Assembly (NCBI GenBank): GCA_020199995.1 | Contig: JAIVJM010000012.1 | Coordinates: 29,644-93,643 of the forward strand | Source of the DNA: Acidobacteriota bacterium | GTDB lineage: Bacteria; Acidobacteriota; Blastocatellia; Pyrinomonadales; Pyrinomonadaceae | Direction of reading: 5' to 3' | Length of the DNA stretch: 64,000 nucleotides | Part shown: positions 26,511 through 35,700 of the stretch, in pieces | How positions within the stretch are numbered: position 1 is the first letter of the stretch | Layout: the number at the start of each line of letters is the position of its first letter | Position numbers and translations under genes: made by a program | Notes under the pieces: model-generated | What the model saw: the letters and a program-made list of their open reading frames with translations, nothing else | Told to the model about the DNA's origin: nothing | Databases searched by the model: none

Positions 26511-26624
26511 GAGTGAGCAGAGAGCAGAGAGCAGTAAGCAGTAAGCAGTGAGCAGTAAGCAGTAAGCAGTTAAAAAAAGCAACTGCTTTCTACTGCTCAC
26601 TGCTTACTGCTCACTGCTCACTTT
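26511..26624. repeat. Heptamer inverted array H8 (AGTGAGC/AGTAAGC class)
   Basis: Eight or more left-arm units (26511-26571) of GAGCAGA/GTAAGCA/GTGAGCA, loop TAAAAAAAGCA, and six right-arm units (26582-26622). The GT39-like protein's last residues 'VSSEQ' and its TAA stop are encoded by the right arm. Confidence 0.92.
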
Positions 26625-28256
26625 TAATATCGCGGCCCACTGGCCGTTGCGCTGTGCGGTGTAGACGACGTTGCCGCCGAGCACCTGCGCGGCTTCCTCC
26701 AGTTCGAGCCCGCCGTGTGTCGAGTAAAGAAAAGCGAAGTCGTATTGCGACTTTTGGCGCGCGGCCTGCTCGAGCGCCTCGCGCTTGAAGTTCTCGACGG
26801 GGAAGACCTTGAGGGGCCGTTCGAGATAGCCGAAGTACGGGTTCTTCAGCTCGTCGGTCGCGGGCCACGCCGTGAGCACGCGCGACTCCGGGTATTTGTC
26901 GGAGAGCACGTGCGCCGCGTCTTTATGAAGCAGGATGAAGTCGCGGTAGGCGAGATTCTCTTCCCAAGGGAAGCTGTAAGGCGGATTGTTCACCGAGCGG
27001 TAGGCGAACGCACCGCACACGAGGGCGATGACGAGCGCCCAGAGGCGCACGCGCCGCCAGAGGGTCGAGACGCAGATGATGACGACGAGCGGCAGGACGG
27101 GCAGCATGTAGCGCGCGAGGATCGCCCCCCCGACGACTGAGAGCGCGACGACGTGCGCGAGTAGGAGCGCGCCGAAGAGAAGTTGGACGGGCACTTCGAT
27201 GCGCCGCCGCTCGCCTTCCGCGTCGCGCAAGGGGCGGAGCAGCATGGCGGCGAGCGCCGAGAGCGTCAGCACCCACAGCTCCATGTGCGCCGTGACGTGC
27301 GCGAGCCTGCGCCACAACGCTTCGAGCGTGCGCGCGAGGTTGAGCGTTGACTCGACGTTGTAGCGGAAGTATTCGGGGTTGCCGAAGACATGGCCGGTGC
27401 GTGAGTAGTGATAGGCGAACCAGAGAGCGAGCGGCGCGAGCGCCCAGAGCAACATAAGGGAGCGTCGGAGTGCACGTCGCGGCCCCAGACAAAGCGCCGC
27501 CGCGATCCTTTCTCTGCGCCGCGCGAGCAGGCACAGCACCTCCCACCCGAAGAGCGTCAGCGGCACGAGGATGGCCGTCTCCTTCGCCAGCCCCGCGAGC
27601 GCGAAGAGCGCGACCGACGCCCAGCGCCGCAGGTTCGCATGGTCAGGCTGCGACTCGTGTGGCTCGCCGTGCGCGTCCTCCGGCGACTCGCCAGCCGCGT
27701 CGAGCGTCGAGTCGCCCCGCGCGCCGGTTTGTGGAATGCGTCGCGGCAGGTAGAGCACGAGTCCCCACATCGTCAGCGCGGCCACGCCCATGTCGAGGTG
27801 TGCCAGCGAGCTTTGCGCGAAGAAGACGGGGTAGAGCGCGGTGCAGAGAGCGGAGGCCGCGGCTACGGGCGCGTTCACCACGCGCGCGGCGAGACGGAAA
27901 ACCCCGAGCAGCGTGACGACCGAGACCACGAGCATCGCCGAGCGCGCCACGGCGACGTGAAAGCCGAAGAGCTTCCAGGCGAGCGCGAGGTAGGCCATGA
28001 CGAGCGGCGGGTGCGCGTTCGAGAGCGTCGAGTGCGGGACAAACGCGCCTTCGGCGTAGATGTCGCGCGCCGCCGGGATGAAGTACCCGGCCTCGTCCCA
28101 GTAGTATGGAAGATCAAGGAGCGAGAGGTGCGTCAGGAAAACAAGGGGACAGAGGCCAGCGAGGACGAGGAGCGGCCAGCGGAGCATCGAGGCCGCGCGC
28201 GGCGGCGGCGGCGGCGGCGGCGCGCTAACGGTTGTGCGGGGCGGAAGAGTCGTCAT
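26604..28256 (-). CDS. GT39/ArnT-like membrane glycosyltransferase
   Basis: 550 residues with about 10-11 transmembrane helices. After a Pro-rich N-terminus the first periplasmic loop carries 'LPYYWDEAGYFIPAARD', the acidic catalytic motif of the dolichyl/undecaprenyl-phosphate mannosyl and ArnT families (PMT_2), followed by 'SNAHPPLVMAYLALAWKLFG'. It should transfer a sugar from a polyprenyl carrier to lipid A, glycan or protein. The first ATG overlaps the upstream regulator by 32 bp; the ATG at 28187 avoids that and a run of prolines and may be the true start. C-terminus comes from array H8. Confidence 0.78.
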   Translation of the reverse strand: MTTLPPRTTVSAPPPPPPPRAASMLRWPLLVLAGLCPLVFLTHLSLLDLPYYWDEAGYFIPAARDIYAEGAFVPHSTLSNAHPPLVMAYLALAWKLFGFHVAVARSAMLVVSVVTLLGVFRLAARVVNAPVAAASALCTALYPVFFAQSSLAHLDMGVAALTMWGLVLYLPRRIPQTGARGDSTLDAAGESPEDAHGEPHESQPDHANLRRWASVALFALAGLAKETAILVPLTLFGWEVLCLLARRRERIAAALCLGPRRALRRSLMLLWALAPLALWFAYHYSRTGHVFGNPEYFRYNVESTLNLARTLEALWRRLAHVTAHMELWVLTLSALAAMLLRPLRDAEGERRRIEVPVQLLFGALLLAHVVALSVVGGAILARYMLPVLPLVVIICVSTLWRRVRLWALVIALVCGAFAYRSVNNPPYSFPWEENLAYRDFILLHKDAAHVLSDKYPESRVLTAWPATDELKNPYFGYLERPLKVFPVENFKREALEQAARQKSQYDFAFLYSTHGGLELEEAAQVLGGNVVYTAQRNGQWAAILKVSSEQ

Positions 28257-29103
28257 CGGCGGGCGCGAGCGATTCGATGAGCTCGCTGTCGAGCGAGCTT
28301 TCGGGCCGTTTGATCATCGTCAGACTGTTGCCGCGCTCATTGTACTCGACCTGATCCATGATGTTGTAAATCAGGAGCACGCCGCGACCCGATGTCTTGA
28401 AGAGGTTCGCCGGGTCGAGCGGGTCGGGAATCGAGTTGATGTCGAAGCCCTCGCCCTCGTCCTCGATCTGGAAGCGCGCCTCCTTCGACGAGAGGTCGGC
28501 GGTGATGCGGACGAGCTTGTGCGGGTCGCTGCGGTTGCCGTGCTTGACGGCGTTGACGAACGCCTCGTCGAGCGCGATGAAGAGGTTCGAGTTGTCGGGC
28601 TTGATGACGCCCAAAGCGGCAACGCGCTCGATGAGGTAGTGGAGCACGCCGTTCATCAGCGAGAGGTCGCTTGGGAGCTCGAACTCGATGCGCTCGCGCA
28701 CGAAGGGGAGCACCTTGAGGTCTTCGACGAAGCGCAGCTTGTAGCCGAGCGTCTTCTCGACGATGCTCCTGAGCTCCTCCTTGTCGTAGGGCTTGCGCAG
28801 GAGGTTGGCCGCGCCGAGCTTGAAGGCTTTGATGACGCCGGTCTGGTGCGCCTCTTCCGACGAGACGACGATGGGGACGAGCAGTCGCTTGCGCTTGAGT
28901 TCCGAGATGATCTGCGTGCCGCTGTCGGCGTACTCGGCGAGGTCGGAGATGATGAGGTCGAAGTCTTCGAGGTCGTCGCGCGCGACGGCCTCCGAGCGGT
29001 CGCCGGTCGCCACCACGTCGTGGCCGAGCTCGGCGAGCGCGTCGGCGAGCACCGTGCGCAGCTCGGTATTACCGTCAACGATGAGTATACGTCGCCTATC
29101 CAT
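28225..29103 (-). CDS. REC domain fused to RsbW-like HATPase
   Basis: 292 residues. Residues about 5-118 are a receiver domain: 'ILIVDGNTELR' (second acidic residue is Gly), phospho-acceptor Asp in 'DLIISDLAEY', and Lys in 'LRKPYDKEE'. Residues about 135-265 are a GHKL anti-sigma-kinase domain with N-box 'ALDEAFVNAVKHGNRSD', G1 'DEGEGFD' and G2 'SGRGVLLIYNI'. There is no histidine-kinase dimerisation domain, so it probably acts like RsbW under receiver control. It heads the envelope run; upstream is the large H9 hairpin. Confidence 0.85.
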   Translation of the reverse strand: MDRRRILIVDGNTELRTVLADALAELGHDVVATGDRSEAVARDDLEDFDLIISDLAEYADSGTQIISELKRKRLLVPIVVSSEEAHQTGVIKAFKLGAANLLRKPYDKEELRSIVEKTLGYKLRFVEDLKVLPFVRERIEFELPSDLSLMNGVLHYLIERVAALGVIKPDNSNLFIALDEAFVNAVKHGNRSDPHKLVRITADLSSKEARFQIEDEGEGFDINSIPDPLDPANLFKTSGRGVLLIYNIMDQVEYNERGNSLTMIKRPESSLDSELIESLAPADDDSSAPHNR

Positions 29104-29334
29104 CCGGTAGCAGTTTCTGCAAAAGCCTTTATAAAGCAGGGAGGGCGCGAAAAGCCTGAACTTTGCGGGACGTAAAAGCTTTCCGCCAACGCTGTACGAG
29201 GCGGGCCGCCGCGTTGGTTCCAGAATATTACGACAGAGCGGCGCTCGGGAGCCAGTGACGAATCAGCGGGCGGCAAAATTTTTACACCGCCCGCGCCCTC
29301 CCCGCGTCGCGCCGCCCGACCAAAAAACGGCATC

Positions 29335-29475
29335 GCCACAGAGACACAGAGGCACAGAGAGTTTAAAAGAAAAAGGAAGAGGGCGGTGTGAAGGGAGGGT
29401 TGAGTCATTCAACCCTCCCTTCACACCGCCCTCTTCCTTTCGTTGCTTATCTCTGTGCCTGCGGTGTCTCTGTGG
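29335..29475. repeat. Nested inverted array H9 with a 32-bp perfect stem
   Basis: Inner arms 29372-29403 and 29409-29440 pair perfectly over 32 bp (starting AAAGGAAGAGGGCGGTGTG) around the 5-nt loop GTCAT. Outer arms (29335-29361, 29451-29475) are repeats of CACAGAG/ACACAGAG type that pair with one indel. The element occupies the 465-bp gap between divergent REC-HATPase and DUF374 genes. The remainder of this gap shows no gene. Confidence 0.92.
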
Positions 29476-29568
29476 CTATATTTCGGAGAATGAATTGACT
29501 CGGCCAACGACCGACGGCCACTGACACTCCGCACGCCGTTTTGTTAGACTCGGCCACGGAAAAACTTT

Positions 29569-30273
29569 ATGGAAGCTTCAGCGGGAAAAGAGCAGCCACG
29601 GGCGGACGCGCGCGCCTTCCGCTTCGCAGACCTCTCCGACTATCCCTTCAAAAAGCGCCTCCTGATTCGCGCCGCCGACCTCGTCTTCTACGCGCTCATC
29701 CGCCTCGTCGGTCGCACCGTGCGCTTCAACGTCGAAGGCTGGGAACACTGGGAAGAGGCGACGCGCGCGGGCGGCCTGCCCGTCTACACCTCCTGGCACA
29801 ACCGCGTCTTCCTCGCCATCTACTTCTTCCGCCAACGCGGCATCGTCGTGATGACCTCGCGGAGCTTCGACGGCGAGTACATCGCGCGCTTCATCCAGCG
29901 CTTCGGCTACGGCGCGGCGCGCGGCTCCTCGACGAGGGGCGCGGTCGGCGCGCTCGTCGAGATGACGCGCCTCTCGCGCGCCGGCAGCGCGACGGGCTTT
30001 ACGATTGACGGCCCGCGCGGGCCGCGCTACGTCGCCAAGATGGGCTCGGTGATGCTCGCCAAGCGGACGGGCCAGCCCGTCCTCCCCTTCTCCGTCAACG
30101 CCGAACGCTTCTGGGAGGTGCCGAGCTGGGACCAATTCCAAATCCCCAAACCCTTCACCCGCGCCACAGTCCGTATCGCGCCGCCCATCCGCGTCCCCCC
30201 GGACGCCGACGACGCGCTCATGGAAGCGAAGCTCGCCGAGCTGCAACGCGCGCTTGACGACGTCAGCCGGTGA
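29569..30273 (+). CDS. DUF374 lysophospholipid acyltransferase family
   Basis: 234 residues. 'YTSWHNRVFLAIYFF' is the family's HX-acceptor motif, 'GSSTRGAVGALVEM' the second block and 'GFTIDGPRGPRYVAKMG' the third, all diagnostic of DUF374 proteins, which relate to LpxL/PlsC acyltransferases. It probably acylates a lipid at the inner membrane, consistent with the lipid A genes nearby. It is read away from the envelope run. Confidence 0.88.
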   Translation: MEASAGKEQPRADARAFRFADLSDYPFKKRLLIRAADLVFYALIRLVGRTVRFNVEGWEHWEEATRAGGLPVYTSWHNRVFLAIYFFRQRGIVVMTSRSFDGEYIARFIQRFGYGAARGSSTRGAVGALVEMTRLSRAGSATGFTIDGPRGPRYVAKMGSVMLAKRTGQPVLPFSVNAERFWEVPSWDQFQIPKPFTRATVRIAPPIRVPPDADDALMEAKLAELQRALDDVSR

Positions 30274-30388
30274 CTTTCGCGTGGCGCGCGGGCCGCCGCG
30301 TGTAGTAGGATTGCCCGCACAATTCCTCCGCCAGCTTTCCGTGCTTTGATGATTTAGAGACTTTCAAACTCTCTTCGAGGAGATTCGC

Positions 30389-31555
30389 ATGATTAATCAG
30401 GAGCGCATCAAAAACCTTCTGCTCGAACTCGTCCGGATTGATTCCGTCTCGCGCAAAGAGCGCGACGTGGCCGAGCGTATCAAGCAGATTTGCGAGGAGA
30501 TGGGCGCGGAAGTCGAGATTGACGACGCGGGGGAGAAGGTCGGCGGCAACACCGGCAACGTCATCGCGCGCTTCGCGGGGACGATTCCCGGCGCGGAGCC
30601 GATTATGATGAGCGCGCACATGGACACGGTCGTCCCCGGCGAGGGCGTGAAGCCGATTGTTGACGGCGACATCATCCGCACCGACGGTACGACCGTCCTC
30701 GGCGGCGACGACAAGTCGGGCGTCGCCGTCATCATCGAGGCCATCCGCTGCCTCCACGAGCAATCAATCCCGCACGCCCCCATAGACGCGGTCTTCTCGA
30801 TCTGTGAGGAGGTCGGACTGCTCGGCGCGAAGCACCTCGACCTCTCGAAAGTGAGGGCCAAATACGGCATCGTCTTTGACTCTGACGACCCCGGCTTCCT
30901 CTTCACCAAAGGCCCCTCGGCCAACCACTTCGAGTTCAAAATCTTCGGCCTCGAATCGCACGCCGGGGTCGCGCCCGAGCAGGGCATCTCGGCCATCCGC
31001 ATCGCGGCTGAAGGCCTCGCGGCGATGAAGCTTGGACGCATTGACGACGTGACGACGGCCAACATCGGCGTCATCCGCGGCGGCGAGGCCACCAACATCA
31101 TCACCAACCTCGTCAGCTTGCGCGGCGAGGCGCGCTCGCTCGACGAAGACAAGTTGAACGCGCAGACCGAGCACATGATCAAGTGCCTGACGGACGCGGC
31201 TGAGAAGTACGAGGTGACGGTCGAGGGCGTGACCACAAGGGGCCGAGTCGAGTCTGAGGTCACGCGCGAGTATTATGCGATGGACGTGCCCGACAGCTCG
31301 CGCGTCGTGCAGCTCGTCCTCGGCGCTGCTTCGCGCATGAATCTCGAAGTCAGGACGCTCGCCTCGGGCGGCGGCTGCGACGCCAACATCTTCAACCGCA
31401 AGGGCATCGAGTGCGCCAACCTCGGCACGGGGATGCGCGCCATCCACACCGTCAAGGAGTGGCTCGACGTCAAAGACATGTACGCCTCCGCCGAGATGAC
31501 GCTGGAGATTATGCGCCTTAACGGCGAGATGGCGCGCGGCACGGCGGAAGGATAA
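30389..31555 (+). CDS. M20-family peptidase, peptidase T-like
   Basis: 388 residues. Zinc ligands appear in 'MMSAHMDTVVPGEGV', 'GGDDKSGVA' (bridging Asp), 'SICEEVGLLGAKHL' (catalytic Glu) and near 'GTGMRAIHTVKEWL' (final His). The central dimerisation lid has 'GLESHAGVAPEQGISAIRIA'. Similar to PepT and its relatives, it hydrolyses tripeptides or amidated amino acids in the cytosol. An AGGAGA Shine-Dalgarno lies just before the ATG. It converges on a shared terminator. Confidence 0.9.
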   Translation: MINQERIKNLLLELVRIDSVSRKERDVAERIKQICEEMGAEVEIDDAGEKVGGNTGNVIARFAGTIPGAEPIMMSAHMDTVVPGEGVKPIVDGDIIRTDGTTVLGGDDKSGVAVIIEAIRCLHEQSIPHAPIDAVFSICEEVGLLGAKHLDLSKVRAKYGIVFDSDDPGFLFTKGPSANHFEFKIFGLESHAGVAPEQGISAIRIAAEGLAAMKLGRIDDVTTANIGVIRGGEATNIITNLVSLRGEARSLDEDKLNAQTEHMIKCLTDAAEKYEVTVEGVTTRGRVESEVTREYYAMDVPDSSRVVQLVLGAASRMNLEVRTLASGGGCDANIFNRKGIECANLGTGMRAIHTVKEWLDVKDMYASAEMTLEIMRLNGEMARGTAEG

Positions 31556-31574
31556 AGAGAGACGGAAAAAGTAG

Positions 31575-31621
31575 AAAGCGGGAAGGGGAAGAAGCTCATC
31601 ACTTCTTCTCCTTCCCGCTTT
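31575..31621. terminator. Bidirectional hairpin terminator
   Basis: 20-bp stem AAAGCGGGAAGGGGAAGAAG with its complement (one G-T pair), 7-nt loop, A/T ends, between convergent peptidase and secreted-protein genes. Confidence 0.88.
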
Positions 31622-31644
31622 TCGCCGGACACTTCACTGGACGG

Positions 31645-32535
31645 TTACCGCTCGGTGTCGAACTCCTTGGCGTCTATTGCCTGATTGAAGGAGAATTCCG
31701 AGAGGGTGAATTTCCAGTTCATCAGCACGGGGCCGATCTCCGAAGTGACCATGTACCGCAGGCTGTAGGTGTGCGGCAGCGTGAGGCCCTCTTCGGTCTT
31801 GAAGTCGGAGAACTCCTCGACGAACTGGTAGCGCGTGTCCACGCGCCCGGCGGACGCGCCCGGCACGCCGCCCATCGTCGCCGCGACCACGCGCTCGTAC
31901 TCAGTCCGCACGTGCCGGAAAGTCTCCGCGTCGAAGAAGAGTTTGATTTTCAGGTCTGAGCCTTTGCGCGGCTTGTAGCCGAGCTTGTGCGCGGACCGCC
32001 CGTTAATCTTGTCCGTCCCGTTGTACTCCAGCTTCGGGTTCCGCTCGGCAAGGTTCAGCAGCGGCCACGCCGACGTGAGCGCCCCGCCGATGAGCCCTTC
32101 TTTGAAGACCACTTCGTGGCTCAGCATGAACTCCCCGAAGGCCGTGCGCCGGCCCGGCCTGTACTGCCTGATTGTCAGCTTCTTCCCATCGAAGCCCATC
32201 CTCTCGAAAGGGATGTCCGCCGCCTCAAACGCCGCGTTGAGCAGCACCTTGTTGCCCTCGGAAGCGATGAGGCCCTTGCCCTGCGGTCGCCCGCCCTCGG
32301 CGCTATTGCGGAGGACAATCGAGATGTCTCCGCTCGCCACGCGGCTGCGCGAGGGCGCGCGCAATTCGGCAGTGCCGATTGCTTCCAGATGCTTGGCGAC
32401 TACCTCTTCGGGCTTCATCTTCTCAGCCGCCGGCGCGCCCGCCGGCGTCAGAACCGCAGCCCCGAAGAGGGCGACCAAAATAATCGCGCAAGCCTTCGCG
32501 GCGCTCGCGCGGACTCGTTCGTTTCTCATCTTCAA
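31645..32535 (-). CDS. Secreted LolA/outer-membrane lipoprotein-sorting-like hypothetical
   Basis: 296 residues with a signal peptide ('ALFGAAVLTPAGAPAAE'). The mature protein begins 'EEVVAKHLEAIGTAE', which resembles the start of acidobacterial LolA/LppX-like sorting proteins, and continues as a beta-rich fold ('GKKLTIRQYRPGRRTAFGEF', 'KLFFDAETFRHVRTEYERV'). A lipid-binding periplasmic role is plausible but unproven. An alternative start is the second Met at 32529. It lies upstream of nothing on its strand until the receptor gene's own terminators. Confidence 0.6.
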   Translation of the reverse strand: MKMRNERVRASAAKACAIILVALFGAAVLTPAGAPAAEKMKPEEVVAKHLEAIGTAELRAPSRSRVASGDISIVLRNSAEGGRPQGKGLIASEGNKVLLNAAFEAADIPFERMGFDGKKLTIRQYRPGRRTAFGEFMLSHEVVFKEGLIGGALTSAWPLLNLAERNPKLEYNGTDKINGRSAHKLGYKPRKGSDLKIKLFFDAETFRHVRTEYERVVAATMGGVPGASAGRVDTRYQFVEEFSDFKTEEGLTLPHTYSLRYMVTSEIGPVLMNWKFTLSEFSFNQAIDAKEFDTER

Positions 32536-32668
32536 TCCTCCGGATGATTATGTGGGATCGCGCATTCGGGAGAGGGCGCAGCCGGGACAAGAGAGCCCGC
32601 CATGAGGGCCGCGGGCGCGAGCGCCGCGAAGGCTGTGGTGGCGGCGGCGTGAGTGTTCGGTAAAGAGC

Positions 32669-32751
32669 GGGCGCGGCCCCCGCGTGAGGGCCGCGCCCGG
32701 TTAAGTGTCAGGAGTGTGGGTTCGGGCCGTCCCCCCGCGGGGGGACGGCCC
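32669..32751. terminator. Two tandem GC-rich hairpins after the Oar-like receptor gene
   Basis: GGGCGCGGCCC / GGGCCGCGCCC (32669-32698) and GGGCCGTCCCCCC / GGGGGGACGGCCC (32724-32751) lie just after the receptor's stop on the minus strand. Neither has a long T run, so they may act as stability hairpins or a bipartite terminator. Confidence 0.6.
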
Positions 32752-32758
32752 GCTCCCG

Positions 32759-35700
32759 TTAGAAGTTGAGCTTGGCCGCGAACTGCATGATGCGCGGGTC
32801 AAAGGTCGAGGTGATGCGACCGAAGGCCGAGGAGTTGATGTTCTGCGACTGAGCGATGTTGAAGTTGGTGTGGTTGAGCACGTTGAAGGCCTCAATGCGG
32901 AACTCCACGTTCACGCGCTCCGTGATGTTGGTGCGCTTGATCATGCTCGCGTCGAAGAAGAAGACCGACGGGCCGCTGACCGGGGTCAGCTGGAGGTTCC
33001 CGAAGAAACCGGGGCGCGGGTTGGTCAGGAACGCGTTGCTGACCCCCGGCCTGTCCGGCTCCGCAGCGAGCGGCGCGCGGACTGCGGCGATGAGCGCCGG
33101 GTCGAAGAGCACGGGCGACCCGTTGGCGTCGAAGAAGAGACCGGTGCGCTGCTGCAACTGCTGAACGGTCAATGTCGAATCAACCGTGTTGAGTCCCGAG
33201 CGACCGCCGCGGTTGACGGTGCCGCGCCCAGAGACGATGGAGACCGGCTCGCCCGACTGATAGCGCATCAGGCCGTTGAGGCTCCATCCACCGAGGATTT
33301 TGCCGACGAAGCCGCCGCGGTCAACGAAACGCTTGCCGGGGCCGATGGGCAGCTCGTACAGGAAGTTGGCCTTGAAGACGTGCGTGATGTCGTCCACCGA
33401 GCGCTGCTTCTCAAGGATGGTGCCCTGCGTCAAATCCATCAGGCCCGCGAAGTTGCTCTGGCTGCCCTCGAAGTCCGTGAGCGCCTTGCTGTAGGTGTAG
33501 TTGGCCTGAAAGTAGAGGCCGTCATTGAAGCGGCGGCGGACTTCGGCCTGAAGACCGTTGTACCAGGAGTTGGCACCATTCTGGTAGTAGTCCGCGATGA
33601 ACGTGTTCGGGTTCGGAAGGAAGTCCGTGACCGGGATCGTCGAGCCGGCCCCGAAGAAGAAGGTGCGGTTGGCACCGGCGTAGAACTCCGCCAACGCGCC
33701 GGCCTGCCCCTGCAAGAAGAGGTTGCGAACACCGGCGTCCTGAAGGAATCCACCCAAGCCAAGCCGCGGGATGTAGGTCAGGGGCTCGGCACCCACGCAA
33801 GGGCCGGTGGTGAGGGTGCCGTTCGGGTTCGGGTTCGGGTTGTTATTGATGTTGGGCGCGCTGCCGCAAAGAATGATGTTGCGCCGACCGCGCCGGACAT
33901 CCTCCAGGAAGGCCGTGTTCTGCTGAACCTTCAACTGGTTGTTGTCAATGCCGCGCGTGAGCTTCGTGCCGTGGTTCCCGACATAGCGGACTTCCATGAC
34001 CGTGTCCTTGAAGATTTCACGCTCGATGCCGATGTTCCACTGCTGGACATAGGGCGTCTTGAAGTTCGGGTCGAAGGTGAAGAAGGCACTGCCGAAAGAG
34101 AAGTCGGTCAGGTTCTGCGAGACGGTGCGCGGGACGCTGAAGGCCGGCGGGGTGACGGTCGGCACGCCGCCGCCGAGTCCGCCCGGTGTCCTGCCGCGGA
34201 CGTCAGTACCGACCAGCGTGCGGGTGCCGGTCAGACCGGGGTTGCCGACGATGGCGTTGAGCACGGTCGTGATGTTGTTGTCAATCACGTACGAGATCGC
34301 ATAGCCGCCGCGGAGCGAGGTCTTGCCGTTGTTCCACGGGTCCCACGCGAAACTGACGGAGGGCGCGAAGTTGTTTTTGTCGTTGGGGAAGAACCCGCGG
34401 CGGTCTCCGCCCGAGGCGAAGTCCAGCGTGGGGTTGCCGAGCAGCACGCTCAGGCTGGGATCGGTCGGCAGCAGCGCGAGGCCCTGCTGTTCCCTCGGCA
34501 CCGAGATGAACTCGTAGCGGAGGCCGAGGTTGAGCGAGAGGCCGGGCCGAATGCGCCATGTGTCCTGACCATAGCCGCTGATGCTGAAATATTTGAACTG
34601 CTGGCGCTGCGTCGCGCCGGGGACGAAGCCCGAGGTGCGGCTGGCGGGGTTGAAGCTCTGCACCGCCGAGCTGATGGGGCCGGTCAGGATCGCCAGCACA
34701 CTGCTCGCGTTGGTCAACTCGTTGCCCGCGATGCCGCCGGGGAAGAGGCCGGAGTTGAGAGGGGTGGCCGTGCCGGTGGCGGTGAACCCGATGTTGATTG
34801 TCGGGATGGTGCCCGCGTCGTTGAAGGGCTCGATGTAGTTGTTGCGGTAGTTGCCGCCGAAGCGGATCGTGTGGTTGCCCATCGTCCACGAGGCGTTGTC
34901 AATCAGGTCGTAGGTCTTGACGACGCGACCCTGCGGCAGGAAGTTGTCCTCAGAGTCGGAGATGAGCGGCTGCACGATGCGGAAGCCGCGGCTGAACTGC
35001 TCGTTGGTGAAGAACTGGACATCGTAGTGGTTGAAGCCAAAACGCAGCTCGTTATTGAGGGCCGTGGTCGGCGCCCAGTGCCACGCGAACGAACCGCGCG
35101 GGCGCACCGACGACTGACCGTCTCCGGGCGCGCCGGGGAACGGCTCGCCGCCCGAGTTCGGGAACAGGGAGGTGAAGCGGTTGAAGATGGCCTCGAAGCG
35201 GTGGCGCTCGGAGGCGTCGAAGTCGGTGCGGAAGCCCCACAGGTCGCTGGTGCTGCCGAGCGGCGTGTTGAAGCGGAAGGTGCCGGTGTTGGAGAGCGCG
35301 CCGCCGCCCGGGACGTTCGCCAAATCGCCTGTCGTGCTGTCGTTCGGCAGCGGCGCGGCGAAGGCCAAGCTCGAAGTGATGGGATCGAGAGCGCGGCCCG
35401 AGAGCGCCAGCAGGTTGATGGTTTGGAGCGAGCCGGGCGTGATGCCGGCGGGGCAGCGGTTGGGGGGGTTGGGGTTGGTCGGGGTCGGATCAACGCAAGT
35501 CGCCCTATAAGTGAACAGGCCGTTACGCGCGTTCTGGGTGAGGAAGGTGCGCGTCGCGCTGCCCTCCTGTTCAGTCCTCGTCCCCTCGTAGAAGAAGTAG
35601 AAGAAGAGCTTGTCCTTGCCCCACGTCGAGGGGCCGCCCTCGCCGAAGCGCGGCAGCAGCATCGGGCCGCCGATGTTGCCGCCAAACTGGTTCTGGTTGA

